A stretch of DNA of 64,000 nucleotides from NCBI GenBank assembly GCA_003565625.1, contig PXBD01000001.1:1-64000 (forward strand). The letters run 5' to 3'. Source of the DNA: Gammaproteobacteria bacterium. GTDB taxonomy: Bacteria; Pseudomonadota; Gammaproteobacteria; Xanthomonadales; Wenzhouxiangellaceae. The notes below the pieces were generated by a model. The model ran no database searches. It saw only the letters and a program-made list of their open reading frames with translations, and was not told where the DNA came from. This document shows positions 19,526 to 28,201 of this stretch, one piece after another. Each line of letters opens with the position of its first letter. Position 1 is the first letter of the stretch. A program made the position numbers and the translations under genes.

Positions 19526-21361
19526 ATGCTGATGGTTCGTAACTTTGTCGTCACGGCAATGCTGTTGGCGGTGTTCGGCTGCAGCCCGCAGGATGCGTCC
19601 CAGCCCGAGGCGGGGCCCGGTCATGGCCAGGCAGAGCCGGCCGAAAACGCCGCCCGGCGCCCGGAAGCCGGCTCGGCTGGCACCGACGACGCCCTGTTTG
19701 GCGCTTTTGCCGAGGCCTGGATTGAACAACTGCTGGAACGCGAACCGGAATGGGCGATCTACCAGGGACGCTATGAATGGGCCGACCGGGTCACGATTCC
19801 GGATGTAGCCACCCGCGCCGGTCGACATGAGTTTCTCCATCAGTCAATGGAGCAACTCCGGCAGTTTGAGCCCGACCGCCTGTCGCCGGCCCGCCGCGCA
19901 GAATACCGGCTGCTCGAAAATCGGATGGAATCCATGCTCTGGTACCAGAACCGGTTTCGCAACTGGCAGTGGATGCAGTCGAGCTACAACGTGGCCGGCC
20001 CGATTTCCCTGCTCCTCAATACCGACTTTGCCCCCGAGGACGAGCGGTTGCGCCTGGTCTCGGCGCGCCTGAGGGCGGTGCCGGACTATTACGCCGCCGC
20101 CCGGGCCAGTATTGACCGACCGACCCTGGAACATCTCGACCTGGCCGTGACCCGCAGCCGCGGTGCCCTGGGGGTGCTTGACGACGACTTGCTGGAGCGA
20201 GCCCGGGCTGCGGCTCTGAGCGCGGAGGAAGTCGAGCAGTTCGGGCAACGCCTGGGACTGGCGCGCGCGGCCATCGAAGACTGGGTGGCCTGGCTGGAAG
20301 ACCAGCGCCAAGCGCTGCAGGCTGGCGACAACGCGCGTCCGTTTCGCATTGGCGAGACCCTGTTCGAGGAAAAATTCGCCCTCGATGTACAGGCCGGGCT
20401 GGATGCCGGGGAGTTGTATCAGCGGGCGCTGCAGGAAAAAACCCGGCTGCATGCCGAGATGGACGAAATCGCGGTCGAGATCTGGGCGCGTCACTTTCCC
20501 GATCGTGTCATGCCCGAACAGCCGCTGGAGCGGATCGGTCAGTTGATCGACCGACTCTCCGAGCGCCACGTTACGGTCGAGGAATTCCTGCCCGAGATCC
20601 GTCGCCAGATTCCCGCCCTGGCCGAGTTTGTCCGCGAGCATGACCTGCTCGACCAGGATCCGGACAAGCCCCTGGTCGTGCGCGCAACGCCCGAATACCT
20701 GCGCGGGGCCGGCAACATTGCCTCGGTCAGCGCGCCGGGTCCGTTCAACCCCGGCGCCGAGACCTTCTACAACGTCACCCCGCTGGAAAGCTTCGGGCCG
20801 GACATGGCGGCCAGCTACCTGCGCGAGTACAACCACTGGATTCTGCAGATTCTCAATATCCACGAAGCGATCCCGGGCCATTACACCCAGCTGCTGCACG
20901 CCAACCGCTCGCCGAGCCTGGTCAAGAGTCTGTTTGGCAACGGCGCCATGATCGAGGGCTGGGCGGTCTATGCCGAGCGCATGATGCTCGAACAAGGCTG
21001 GGGCGACCACGAGCCTGAGTTGTGGCTGATGCACGGCAAATGGCTGTTGCGCGTGGTCACCAACGCCATCCTCGACTACTCGGTCCACGTGCTTGGTATG
21101 GAGCGCGAGGAGGGCATCCGACTGATGCTGCGAGAGGCTTTCCAGGAGCAATCCGAGGCCGAACAGAAGTGGCGCCGGGTGACCCTGTCCCAGGTGCAGC
21201 TAAGCACCTATTTTTCCGGCTTTGCCGAGATTTATGATTTCCGCGAACGGCGCAAGGCCGCGCTTGGCGATGCTTTCAGCCTGCGCGATTTCCACAACCA
21301 GTTCCTCGGCTATGGCTCGGCCCCGGTGGCGGTCATTATCGAGTTGATGGAAGATTCGTAG
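19526..21361 (+). CDS. DUF885 family lipoprotein (putative metallopeptidase)
   Basis: The 611-residue product begins with a lipoprotein signal (LLAVFGCS) and a low-complexity linker to about residue 50, then a DUF885 domain. The family motif HEAIPGHYTQ (around residue 450) supplies a likely zinc-binding HExxxGH, and GWAVYAERMM follows. DUF885 proteins are thought to be metallopeptidases of the cell envelope; the substrate is unknown. The ATG at 19526 has CAGGAGG 8 bases upstream and is preferred over 19478. It stands alone between divergent and convergent neighbours. Confidence 0.88.
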   Translation: MLMVRNFVVTAMLLAVFGCSPQDASQPEAGPGHGQAEPAENAARRPEAGSAGTDDALFGAFAEAWIEQLLEREPEWAIYQGRYEWADRVTIPDVATRAGRHEFLHQSMEQLRQFEPDRLSPARRAEYRLLENRMESMLWYQNRFRNWQWMQSSYNVAGPISLLLNTDFAPEDERLRLVSARLRAVPDYYAAARASIDRPTLEHLDLAVTRSRGALGVLDDDLLERARAAALSAEEVEQFGQRLGLARAAIEDWVAWLEDQRQALQAGDNARPFRIGETLFEEKFALDVQAGLDAGELYQRALQEKTRLHAEMDEIAVEIWARHFPDRVMPEQPLERIGQLIDRLSERHVTVEEFLPEIRRQIPALAEFVREHDLLDQDPDKPLVVRATPEYLRGAGNIASVSAPGPFNPGAETFYNVTPLESFGPDMAASYLREYNHWILQILNIHEAIPGHYTQLLHANRSPSLVKSLFGNGAMIEGWAVYAERMMLEQGWGDHEPELWLMHGKWLLRVVTNAILDYSVHVLGMEREEGIRLMLREAFQEQSEAEQKWRRVTLSQVQLSTYFSGFAEIYDFRERRKAALGDAFSLRDFHNQFLGYGSAPVAVIIELMEDS

Positions 21362-21365
21362 CGGG

Positions 21366-21974
21366 CTACTGGCCGCCAGACCGAATCCAGAACTGCATGC
21401 GCTTGTCGGTTTCTGCCGGCTGGTCGATATCTTTCCAGCCGAACCGGGTGACGAGGTCCGGTCTTGGCTGGTAGCCGCGTTTTTTCCAGAACCCGTCCAG
21501 CGGGCGGTAGCCGGCGGGGCGCAGCGGGTGATCGTCTGGTCTTTGCACGGCACAAAAGGCGGTAACGGCAAAGCCGAGTGCGCGCGCGTGCGCCTCGCGC
21601 TGATCGAAAAAGGCGTGGCCAATACCGCGACCGCGCCAGGCCGGGTCCAGCACCGATTCGCCGAAGTAGAACACGTCATCAAGGGCCAGGCCGGATTGTT
21701 GGAAGGGCTGCTGAAAGGCGCCGTCGGCGTCGATCAGCGCCAGCCCGGTCGAGCAGCCGGCCGCGGTCTCACCCGCCAGGGCCAGCACGATCACGCTGCT
21801 GTCAGACTCGGCGTATTCGGCCAGGTAGTCCCTCTCGTATTCCAGTGAGCCGTCGTACAGGTAGGGGAATTCACGAAATACGCGCATCCGCAGGGCGGCC
21901 AGCGCATCCAGCCAGGGCCGGGCCGCACGGCCGCTGAGCACATCGATTCGCACCGCCGGCCCTGCCGCTGCCAT
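21366..21974 (-). CDS. GNAT family N-acetyltransferase
   Basis: The 202-residue product has a GNAT core with acetyl-CoA binding segment WRGRGIGHAFFDQREAHA in part and an extended C terminus (RPAGYRPLDGFWKKRGYQPRPDL). The family transfers acetyl from acetyl-CoA to an amine; the substrate cannot be inferred. It converges with the DUF885 gene (4-base gap) and lies 16 bases downstream of the phosphohexomutase gene, so it is probably cotranscribed with it. Confidence 0.85.
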   Translation of the reverse strand: MAAAGPAVRIDVLSGRAARPWLDALAALRMRVFREFPYLYDGSLEYERDYLAEYAESDSSVIVLALAGETAAGCSTGLALIDADGAFQQPFQQSGLALDDVFYFGESVLDPAWRGRGIGHAFFDQREAHARALGFAVTAFCAVQRPDDHPLRPAGYRPLDGFWKKRGYQPRPDLVTRFGWKDIDQPAETDKRMQFWIRSGGQ

Positions 21975-21990
21975 GCCGGTCAGCGCTCGA

Positions 21991-23352
21991 TCAGCGCTCG
22001 ATCAGCGCGCGCAGCTCGGCCACTCGTGCGTCCAGCAAGGCCGGGTCGGCACGGGTCTCGACGTTCAGGCGAATAACCGGCTCGGTGTTGGATACGCGCA
22101 GGTTGAAGCGCCAGTCGACAAAATCCAGGCTGATGCCATCGGTGCGGTCGGGGACCACGTCCTGGTCGGCGTAGTGGGCCAGCACGGCGGCAATCACCTG
22201 GTCGGTGTCATCGACAGTGAAGTTGATTTCGCCGCTGCACGGGTAGGCGGCGATGCGTTCATCGACCAGTTCGGCCAGGCTGCGCCCGGTTTGTGAGACG
22301 GTCTCGACCAGCAGTAGCCAGGGGATCATGCCGCTGTCGCAGTAGGAGAAGTCGCGGAAATAGTGATGTGCCGACATCTCGCCACCGTAGAGCGCGTCTT
22401 CGGCCCGCATCCGCTCCTTGATGAAGGCATGCCCGCTCTTGTTGACTAGGGCCTGGCCGCCGGCCTCGGCGACCTGGGCCAGGGTGTTCCAGGTCAGGCG
22501 CGGGTCGAGCACGATTTTTTCGCCTGGATGACGCTCCAGCAGGCGGGCAGCCAAAAGACCGACCAGGTAGTAGCCCTCGATGAAGCGCCCGCGGTGATCG
22601 AAAAAAAAGCAGCGGTCGAAGTCGCCGTCCCAGGCAATGCCGAATGCCGCGCCGCTGTCGATCACCGCCCTGGCCGTTTCGGCGCGATTTTCCATCAGCA
22701 GCGGGTTGGGTACACCGTTGGGGAAGTGGCCGTCGGGCTCGTGGTGCAGGCGCACCACCTCCAGCGGCAGGGCGGCGGCCAGCCGATCGAAGAACGGCCC
22801 GGCGCAGCCATTGCCGGCGTTGACCACCAGCTTCATCGGCTGCACCGCGCGGGTGTCGATCATGGCCAGCAGGCGCTCGATGTATCCGTCGACCACTTCC
22901 AGGCTGTCGTGCGTGCCCGGCGTGGCGCTCGCCACGGCCTGTCGGCCCTCGGCCAGGTAGCGCTCCATCTCCTGCAGGCCGGTATCGGCGCTGATCGGGA
23001 TGGCCTGCTCGCGCACCATTTTCATGCCGTTGTAGTCGGCCGGATTATGGCTGGCCGTGACCATGATGCCGCCGCCCATGCCGGGCAGCGAGGCGGCATG
23101 GTAGACCAGTTCGGTGCCGACCAGTCCGATGTCGAGGGTATCGACGCCAGCCTCGTTCAGGCCCTGGGCCAGCGATTCGGCCAACTCGGCGCTCGACAGG
23201 CGCATGTCGCGACCAATCACCACCGGCCCGGTCGGCGCAACCACCGCCTGGAACGCATGGCCGATGGCGCGCGCGCGCTCCACGTTGAGCTGGGACGGCA
23301 CCTGGCCGCGGATGTCATAGGCTTTGAACGGACTGTTGGCAAGTGAGGGCAT
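21991..23352 (-). CDS. Phosphomannomutase/phosphoglucomutase
   Basis: The 453-residue enzyme has the alpha-D-phosphohexomutase domains in order: YDIRG start, phosphoserine loop TASHNPADYNG (about residue 100), metal loop DGDFDRC (about 243), sugar loop GEMSAHHYF (about 325) and C-terminal phosphate loop RVSNTEPVIRL. It interconverts hexose 1- and 6-phosphates, feeding GDP-mannose or UDP-glucose for LPS and exopolysaccharide (AlgC/CpsG type). Its last codons overlap a short 11-base tandem repeat (CAGCGCTCGAT, 21981-22002). Confidence 0.93.
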   Translation of the reverse strand: MPSLANSPFKAYDIRGQVPSQLNVERARAIGHAFQAVVAPTGPVVIGRDMRLSSAELAESLAQGLNEAGVDTLDIGLVGTELVYHAASLPGMGGGIMVTASHNPADYNGMKMVREQAIPISADTGLQEMERYLAEGRQAVASATPGTHDSLEVVDGYIERLLAMIDTRAVQPMKLVVNAGNGCAGPFFDRLAAALPLEVVRLHHEPDGHFPNGVPNPLLMENRAETARAVIDSGAAFGIAWDGDFDRCFFFDHRGRFIEGYYLVGLLAARLLERHPGEKIVLDPRLTWNTLAQVAEAGGQALVNKSGHAFIKERMRAEDALYGGEMSAHHYFRDFSYCDSGMIPWLLLVETVSQTGRSLAELVDERIAAYPCSGEINFTVDDTDQVIAAVLAHYADQDVVPDRTDGISLDFVDWRFNLRVSNTEPVIRLNVETRADPALLDARVAELRALIER

Positions 23353-23414
23353 GGTTTCTGGCTCTTGTTGTGATGGAGAAGCGGAAAGTGGAGGCGCTGG
23401 TTGGGACGCGTTGT

Positions 23415-23942
23415 TCAGGCGCGCCGAATCGCGCTGTCGGGGACTTCCACCCGGCGCTGGTGGTTGAGGATGGTCAGCAGCACGGCGACCCGCTCGGCGC
23501 CGGTCCGGGCCTGAAACAGGGCACGGTGGCCGGCGCAGGGCCCGTCGATGATCTCGACCGGCTCATCGGGCCGGTAATCAAGGATTCCGGCCTGCTCGAT
23601 GATGTCGTGTTCGTTGCAGCGCAGGCGAAGCTCGTGGATGACTTCTGCCGGCACTACGGCCGCCTGCTGGCCCTGCCGGACCAGGCCGACGGCACCGCGG
23701 GTGGAGCGGATCGGCCCCCAGTCCTGGCCGCCGGCGGCCAGCTGCACGAACAAATAGCGCGGAAACATGGATTCAATCTGCACCCGACGGTGCCCGTTAT
23801 GGGTCCGCCGCTCGCGCACTTTGGGGCGAAAGGTCTCGAAGCCCTGGTTGCGCAGATTGAGCTCCGTACGTTCATCCTGGCGCGGTTTGCAGAACACTGC
23901 ATGCCAGCGCCGGATGGTTGATGTGGCATCCGAATTCATCAT
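23415..23942 (-). CDS. rfaH: RfaH/NusG-like transcription antitermination factor
   Basis: The 175-residue product has an NGN domain beginning WHAVFCKPRQDERTELNLRNQGFETF in part (WHAVFCKPRQDE) with FPRYLFVQ, and a C-terminal KOW-like region (VEIIDGPCAGHRALFQ). That architecture and length fit RfaH, the NusG paralogue that helps RNA polymerase through long envelope operons. A run GGGGGA lies just before two consecutive ATGs (23942, 23939). It is 62 bases upstream of the phosphohexomutase on the same strand. I found no recognisable ops element in the window. Confidence 0.85.
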   Translation of the reverse strand: MMNSDATSTIRRWHAVFCKPRQDERTELNLRNQGFETFRPKVRERRTHNGHRRVQIESMFPRYLFVQLAAGGQDWGPIRSTRGAVGLVRQGQQAAVVPAEVIHELRLRCNEHDIIEQAGILDYRPDEPVEIIDGPCAGHRALFQARTGAERVAVLLTILNHQRRVEVPDSAIRRA

Positions 23943-24012
23943 TCCCCCAAAAACCCTGACTGTGCCTCAATGAAATCTCATTGTCTCGCTGCGCACGCGT
24001 GGATGCAACACC

Positions 24013-25056
24013 TCAGGGCAGCTGGGCGCGCGTGCGCAGTTCGCCCGGAGGACAGCCGAACCAGCGCCGGCAGGCGCGGCCGAAATTGGCCGTGTCCTGG
24101 TAACCGAGTTCCTCGGCGATCCTGGCGATGGGCAGTCGGGTATGACGCAAACGGTCGGCGGCGACGGTGGCCTGCACCTGTCCGACCAGGTCCCGGTACG
24201 AGAGTCCGTCGGCCTGGAGTCGGCGGTGCAGGGTGCGGCGGGACAGGCCGAGCTGACGGGCCATGGTGGCCAGCCCGGGCGGACGCCCGGGCAAGGCCAG
24301 CAGGCGCCGGCGGATGTCGGCCTCGAGCGCACCGCCGCCTCGGCGCTCGGCCAGGATGCTTTTACAGCGTTCCACCGCATCGGCATGAAGGCGCGGGTCG
24401 GCCAGTCGGCAGGGCCGCGCCAGCACCGCTCGCGGCAGCGCCAGCCGGTAGTCCGCGCCGGTCGGATGGACCTGGTCGGGCAGGGCCTGGTGCAAGTGCT
24501 GTTGCCAGGCCCGGTAGCCGCCGGGCAGGGTCAACTGCAAATCCCGGCTTGCGGGCGCGAGAAGGCGTCGGATCAGGCCGGCCAGGGCCAGCAGGTTGAT
24601 CTCCATCAGCAAGCGCCAGGGGCCGGTGGGCTCGGCCCGCGCCAGCAGGCGCGCCTGCCAGCCCGCGGCGTCGGGTTCCGGCTGGATATGGACGAAGGCC
24701 GCGCGCACGGCCTCAAGGCTGGTCAGGGTGGCCAGCGCGTCCTGCACCGTCGCGGCGGTGACCACTGCCACACCGAGCGGGCCATGATGGGTTGCCTCCA
24801 TGGCCAGCGCCGGCGCGATATGCCAGCCGGGTCGGGCCTGGCGGTCGATGCGTTCGATCAGGTCGAGCACCGTGGCCAGCGCGACGTCGGGCCGGGCGCC
24901 GAGGTCGTCGTCCAGCCCGGCTGCATCGAGCAGGGCCTTGCGTCGAGCCGGATCGGGCAGCAGGGTTTCCAGGAAATGGGCCAGGTAGAGTCCCGGCAAG
25001 CCGTTGCCGGTGGTGCCGCTGGGCATGGGTGGCATCAAATGACCAGACATGGTCAT
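24013..25056 (-). CDS. AraC family transcriptional regulator
   Basis: The 347-residue product has an N-terminal arabinose-binding-like domain of the kind found in OruR/AlkR-type regulators and a C-terminal AraC double helix-turn-helix (ATMARQLGLSRRTLHRRLQ in part, then ELGYQDTANFGRACRRWFG in part). It is divergent from alkB and is therefore the likely activator of it. The start is uncertain: ATGs at 25056 and 25050 overlap a 22-base palindrome, ATG 25035 lies just downstream of it; none has a clear Shine-Dalgarno. Confidence 0.87.
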   Translation of the reverse strand: MTMSGHLMPPMPSGTTGNGLPGLYLAHFLETLLPDPARRKALLDAAGLDDDLGARPDVALATVLDLIERIDRQARPGWHIAPALAMEATHHGPLGVAVVTAATVQDALATLTSLEAVRAAFVHIQPEPDAAGWQARLLARAEPTGPWRLLMEINLLALAGLIRRLLAPASRDLQLTLPGGYRAWQQHLHQALPDQVHPTGADYRLALPRAVLARPCRLADPRLHADAVERCKSILAERRGGGALEADIRRRLLALPGRPPGLATMARQLGLSRRTLHRRLQADGLSYRDLVGQVQATVAADRLRHTRLPIARIAEELGYQDTANFGRACRRWFGCPPGELRTRAQLP

Positions 25057-25058
25057 TT
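25037..25058. promoter_or_regulatory. Palindrome between araC-type regulator and alkB (candidate operator)
   Basis: AAATGACCA (25037-25045) and TGGTCATTT (25050-25058) are perfect 9-base inverted repeats around GACA. The palindrome overlaps the first possible start codons of the AraC-type gene and abuts TATACACT, a candidate -10 for the divergent alkB. A binding site controlling either gene is inferred from position only. AraC proteins often use direct rather than inverted repeats, so another factor is possible. Confidence 0.45.
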
Positions 25059-25123
25059 TATACACTAGCGGACGAATGTTTGCCATGCCAAGGTTGGAAC
25101 TTGCTTTCCTGTGCCTGGCATCC

Positions 25124-26275
25124 ATGTCCGATCTGGCCCACAGCCCTGCCCCTGTCCCGGCCACAGCGTTTGTCGACCGCAAGCGCGCCGGCTGGCTGTT
25201 ATCGGTGATCTTCCCGCTGCTGCCGCTCGGCGCCATCGCCCTGCAAAGCGCGCTTGGGCGGGAGTGGCTGTTGTGGCTGCCGCTGGCGGTGATCTATCTG
25301 GTGGTGCCGGTGCTCGATGCGGTGCTGGGTGAAGATCGCAGCAACCCGCCGGAGGCTGCGGTACCGGGCCTGGAAAGTGATCGCTACTACCGGACGCTGA
25401 CCTGGCTGGCCGTGCCGGTGCACTACCTCGCCCTGGTGGTCATGGTGGCCTGGGCCGTGCTGGCACCGCTGGGCTGGTCGGGGTGGCTGGCGCTGGCCTG
25501 GAGTGCCGGCCTGGTGGGCGGGCTGGCGGTCAACCTGGGCCACGAACTGGGCCACAAGCGCACCCGGCTGGAACAGATCCTGGCCCGGCTGGCGCTGGCC
25601 GTGCCCGGCTACGGTCATTTCGGGGTGGAGCACAATTTTGGCCATCACCGCGCCGTGGCGACGCCGGAAGACTGCGCCAGCGCGCGCTTGGATGAGTCCA
25701 TTTATCGCTTCGCCGGCCGCGAAATCCCGGGCGGGTTGCGGCGGGCACTGGCCATCGAAACTCGCCGCCAGGCCCGCCGCGGGCGTGGTTTCTGGACCCC
25801 GCACAATGAAATTTTGCAGTCCTGGCTGCTGACCCTCATCGTGCAGGGTGGGCTGGTGGCCTGGCTGGGCTGGGAAGCGCTGGCGTTTTTGCTGATTCAT
25901 AACGCCGTAGCGTGGTGGCAGCTGACCAGCGCCAACTACGTCGAGCACTATGGCCTGTTGCGCGAGCGCCGCGCCAATGGCGTCTACCAACGCTGCCTGC
26001 CGCATCATTCCTGGAACAGCAACCACGTAGTCTCCAACCTGCTGTTGTTTCACCTGGAGCGTCATTCCGACCACCACACTCACCCCCAGCGCCGCTACCA
26101 GTCGCTGCGTGATTTCCCCGATCTGCCGCGCCTGCCCAGCGGTTATTTCGGCATGTTCGTGCTGGCCTACCTGCCGCCGCTGTGGTTCCGGGTGATGAAC
26201 CCGCGCCTGCTTGCCCTGGCGCACGTCGACAATGATCTATCGCGAGTCAATCGCGGCCCGCAGTCCGGGCGGTAA
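25124..26275 (+). CDS. alkB: Alkane 1-monooxygenase (AlkB-type non-haem di-iron membrane hydroxylase)
   Basis: From ATG 25124 the product is 383 residues with about six transmembrane helices and the histidine boxes HELGHK, EHNFGHH and LERHSDHH plus the intervening NYVEHYGL, diagnostic of AlkB. It inserts oxygen at the terminal carbon of medium-chain alkanes using rubredoxin. An upstream in-frame start at 25049 would overlap the regulator's start and is less likely; 25085 is also possible. No rubredoxin gene is adjacent. Confidence 0.92.
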   Translation: MSDLAHSPAPVPATAFVDRKRAGWLLSVIFPLLPLGAIALQSALGREWLLWLPLAVIYLVVPVLDAVLGEDRSNPPEAAVPGLESDRYYRTLTWLAVPVHYLALVVMVAWAVLAPLGWSGWLALAWSAGLVGGLAVNLGHELGHKRTRLEQILARLALAVPGYGHFGVEHNFGHHRAVATPEDCASARLDESIYRFAGREIPGGLRRALAIETRRQARRGRGFWTPHNEILQSWLLTLIVQGGLVAWLGWEALAFLLIHNAVAWWQLTSANYVEHYGLLRERRANGVYQRCLPHHSWNSNHVVSNLLLFHLERHSDHHTHPQRRYQSLRDFPDLPRLPSGYFGMFVLAYLPPLWFRVMNPRLLALAHVDNDLSRVNRGPQSGR

Positions 26276-26360
26276 GCCCGGAACGCCCGGGCGCCCGCCG
26301 CGGGGCGTGTAGACAGGTCGGGTGCTATCATTAGCGGCTATCCAACGAGCAGGTTTTGCC

Positions 26361-27617
26361 ATGTTCGACAGCAGCTTCACCATCCCCGGATACGACGACG
26401 AACTCGCCGCCGCGATCGCCGACGAGGAGCGGCGCCAGGAAGAACACATCGAGCTGATTGCCTCGGAAAACTATGCCAGTCCGCGCGTCATGGCGGCCCA
26501 GGGTTCGGTGCTGACCAACAAGTATGCCGAAGGCTATCCCGGTCGGCGATATTACGGCGGCTGCGAGCACGTCGACCGGGCCGAGGATCTGGCCCGGGCC
26601 CGGCTGTGCGAACTCTACGACTGTGACTACGCCAACGTGCAGCCGCATTCGGGCTCACAGGCCAACCAGGCGGTGTTCCTGGCCCTGCTCAAGCCCGGTG
26701 ACACCATTCTCGGCATGGACTTGTCCGAAGGCGGGCATCTTACCCACGGGGCCAAGGTCAACTTTTCCGGGCGGATCTTCAATGCCGTGCACTACGGCCT
26801 GGATCGGGCTACCGGCCAGATCGACTACGAGGCCATGGCCGCGCTGGCCGAACAGCACCGCCCCGGCATGTTGATCGGTGGTTTCTCGGCCTACTCCCGC
26901 CTGGTCGACTGGCAGCGCATGCGCGAAATTGCCGACTCGGTCGGGGCCTGGTTCGTGGTCGACATGGCCCACGTCTCCGGCCTGGTGGCCGCCGGGGTCT
27001 ATCCCAGCCCGCTGCCCTACGCCCACGCCGTCACCTCGACCACCCACAAGACCCTGCGCGGCCCGCGCGGCGGCATTATTGTGGCGCGCGGCCAGGACGA
27101 AGCCCTGACCAAAAAATTCAACTCGCTGGTCTTCCCGGGCTGCCAGGGCGGGCCCCTGATGCACGTGATCGCCGCCAAGGCGGTGGCCTTTCGCGAGGCC
27201 CTGGAGCCGGGTTTTCGGGTCTACCAGCAACAGGTAATCGACAACGCCCGGGCGATGGCCGCCGTGATCATGGAGCGCGGCTACAAGGTGGTCTCCGGCG
27301 GCACCGACAACCACATGTTCCTGGTCGATCTGATCGATGCCGACATCACCGGCAAGGATGCCGAGGAAGCGCTGGGGCGGGCCAATATCACGGTCAACAA
27401 GAACACCGTCCCGGGCGAGCCGCGCTCGCCGTTTGTTACCTCCGGCCTGCGCATCGGCACCCCGGCCGTGACCACGCGCGGTTTCAACGTCGATGACTGC
27501 CGAACGCTGGCTGGCCTGATTTGCGATGTGCTCGATCACATGGGCGATGCAGCGGTTGAGGCGGCCACGCAAACCGCCGCGCTCGAGCTGTGCAGGCGTT
27601 ATCCGGTTTATGGGTAG
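26361..27617 (+). CDS. glyA: Serine hydroxymethyltransferase
   Basis: The 418-residue enzyme (E. coli 417) starts [19 protein letters not shown] in part and contains [10 protein letters not shown], the PLP lysine motif [14 protein letters not shown] and [11 protein letters not shown]. It converts serine and tetrahydrofolate to glycine and methylene-tetrahydrofolate. The ATG at 26361 has AGG about 8 bases upstream; the in-frame 26322 start is not supported. It leads the nrdR-rib group in the usual proteobacterial order. A TATCAT at 26326 could be its -10. Confidence 0.97.
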   Translation: MFDSSFTIPGYDDELAAAIADEERRQEEHIELIASENYASPRVMAAQGSVLTNKYAEGYPGRRYYGGCEHVDRAEDLARARLCELYDCDYANVQPHSGSQANQAVFLALLKPGDTILGMDLSEGGHLTHGAKVNFSGRIFNAVHYGLDRATGQIDYEAMAALAEQHRPGMLIGGFSAYSRLVDWQRMREIADSVGAWFVVDMAHVSGLVAAGVYPSPLPYAHAVTSTTHKTLRGPRGGIIVARGQDEALTKKFNSLVFPGCQGGPLMHVIAAKAVAFREALEPGFRVYQQQVIDNARAMAAVIMERGYKVVSGGTDNHMFLVDLIDADITGKDAEEALGRANITVNKNTVPGEPRSPFVTSGLRIGTPAVTTRGFNVDDCRTLAGLICDVLDHMGDAAVEAATQTAALELCRRYPVYG

Positions 27618-27620
27618 GCG

Positions 27621-27678
27621 CGGTTTCCGGAAGAAAGCCCTGCCCAGCCTGAAACCGGAAACCGGAAACCGGAAACCG
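27621..27678. repeat. Short tandem and inverted repeat between glyA and nrdR
   Basis: Four exact tandem copies of GAAACCG lie at 27651-27678. An inverted match, CGGTTTCCGG at 27621-27630, pairs perfectly with CCGGAAACCG at 27655-27664 across a 24-base loop. No thymine run follows. It fills the whole gap between the glyA stop and the nrdR start and may slow or partly end transcription, which is inference. Confidence 0.7.
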
Positions 27679-27685
27679 TAGTTTC

Positions 27686-28201
27686 ATGTGGTGCCCGTTT
27701 TGCAATCACACCGATACCCGGGTGGTGGATTCCCGCCTGACCTCCGATGGCTTCCAGATTCGTCGGCGGCGTGAATGCGGCAACTGCGGGGCGCGCTTCA
27801 ACACCCTCGAGACCCCGGCCCTGAAAGCGCCCAACGTGATCAAAAGTGATGGCTCGCGCGAGACCTTCAACGAGGACAAGCTGCGCCGGGGCATGCTCAA
27901 GGCGCTGGAAAAGCGGCCGGTCGAAACGCTCGAGGTCGAGCGCTCGCTGCGGACTCTGCTCAGGCGCATTCGCACCCTGGAGGAGGCCGAATTATCCAGC
28001 CAGCAGATCGGCGACTGGGTCGCGGCCGAACTCTCGCGCCTGGACCAGGTGGCCTACGTGCGCTTTGCCTCGGTCTATCGCCGGTTTGAGGACGTGCAGG
28101 CCTTCCGTGAAGAGATCGAGCGGCTCGAGCGGGCCGGCCCCGGGGCGGCCGACCGGCGCCAGATTTCGCTGCTGCGCGAAGTTGGCGAAAGTGACGACTG
28201 A
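27686..28201 (+). CDS. nrdR: Transcriptional repressor NrdR
   Basis: The 171-residue product has the N-terminal zinc ribbon (C3, C6, C31, C34) and an ATP-cone domain (KSDGSRETFNEDKLRRGM in part, then RFASVYRRFEDV). NrdR senses dATP/ATP and represses ribonucleotide reductase genes. It begins MWCPFC rather than the usual MHCPFC. The genes it controls are not in this window. It overlaps the likely GTG start of ribD. Confidence 0.96.
   Translation: MWCPFCNHTDTRVVDSRLTSDGFQIRRRRECGNCGARFNTLETPALKAPNVIKSDGSRETFNEDKLRRGMLKALEKRPVETLEVERSLRTLLRRIRTLEEAELSSQQIGDWVAAELSRLDQVAYVRFASVYRRFEDVQAFREEIERLERAGPGAADRRQISLLREVGESDD

Noticed and set aside
19844-21151. Minus-strand 435-codon frame inside the DUF885 gene
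   Set aside because: Antisense shadow of a well-supported gene; composition typical of GC-rich antisense.
27846-28190. Upstream in-frame extension of ribD inside nrdR
   Set aside because: NrdR's zinc ribbon and ATP-cone are clear in the other frame; RibD begins near 28191.
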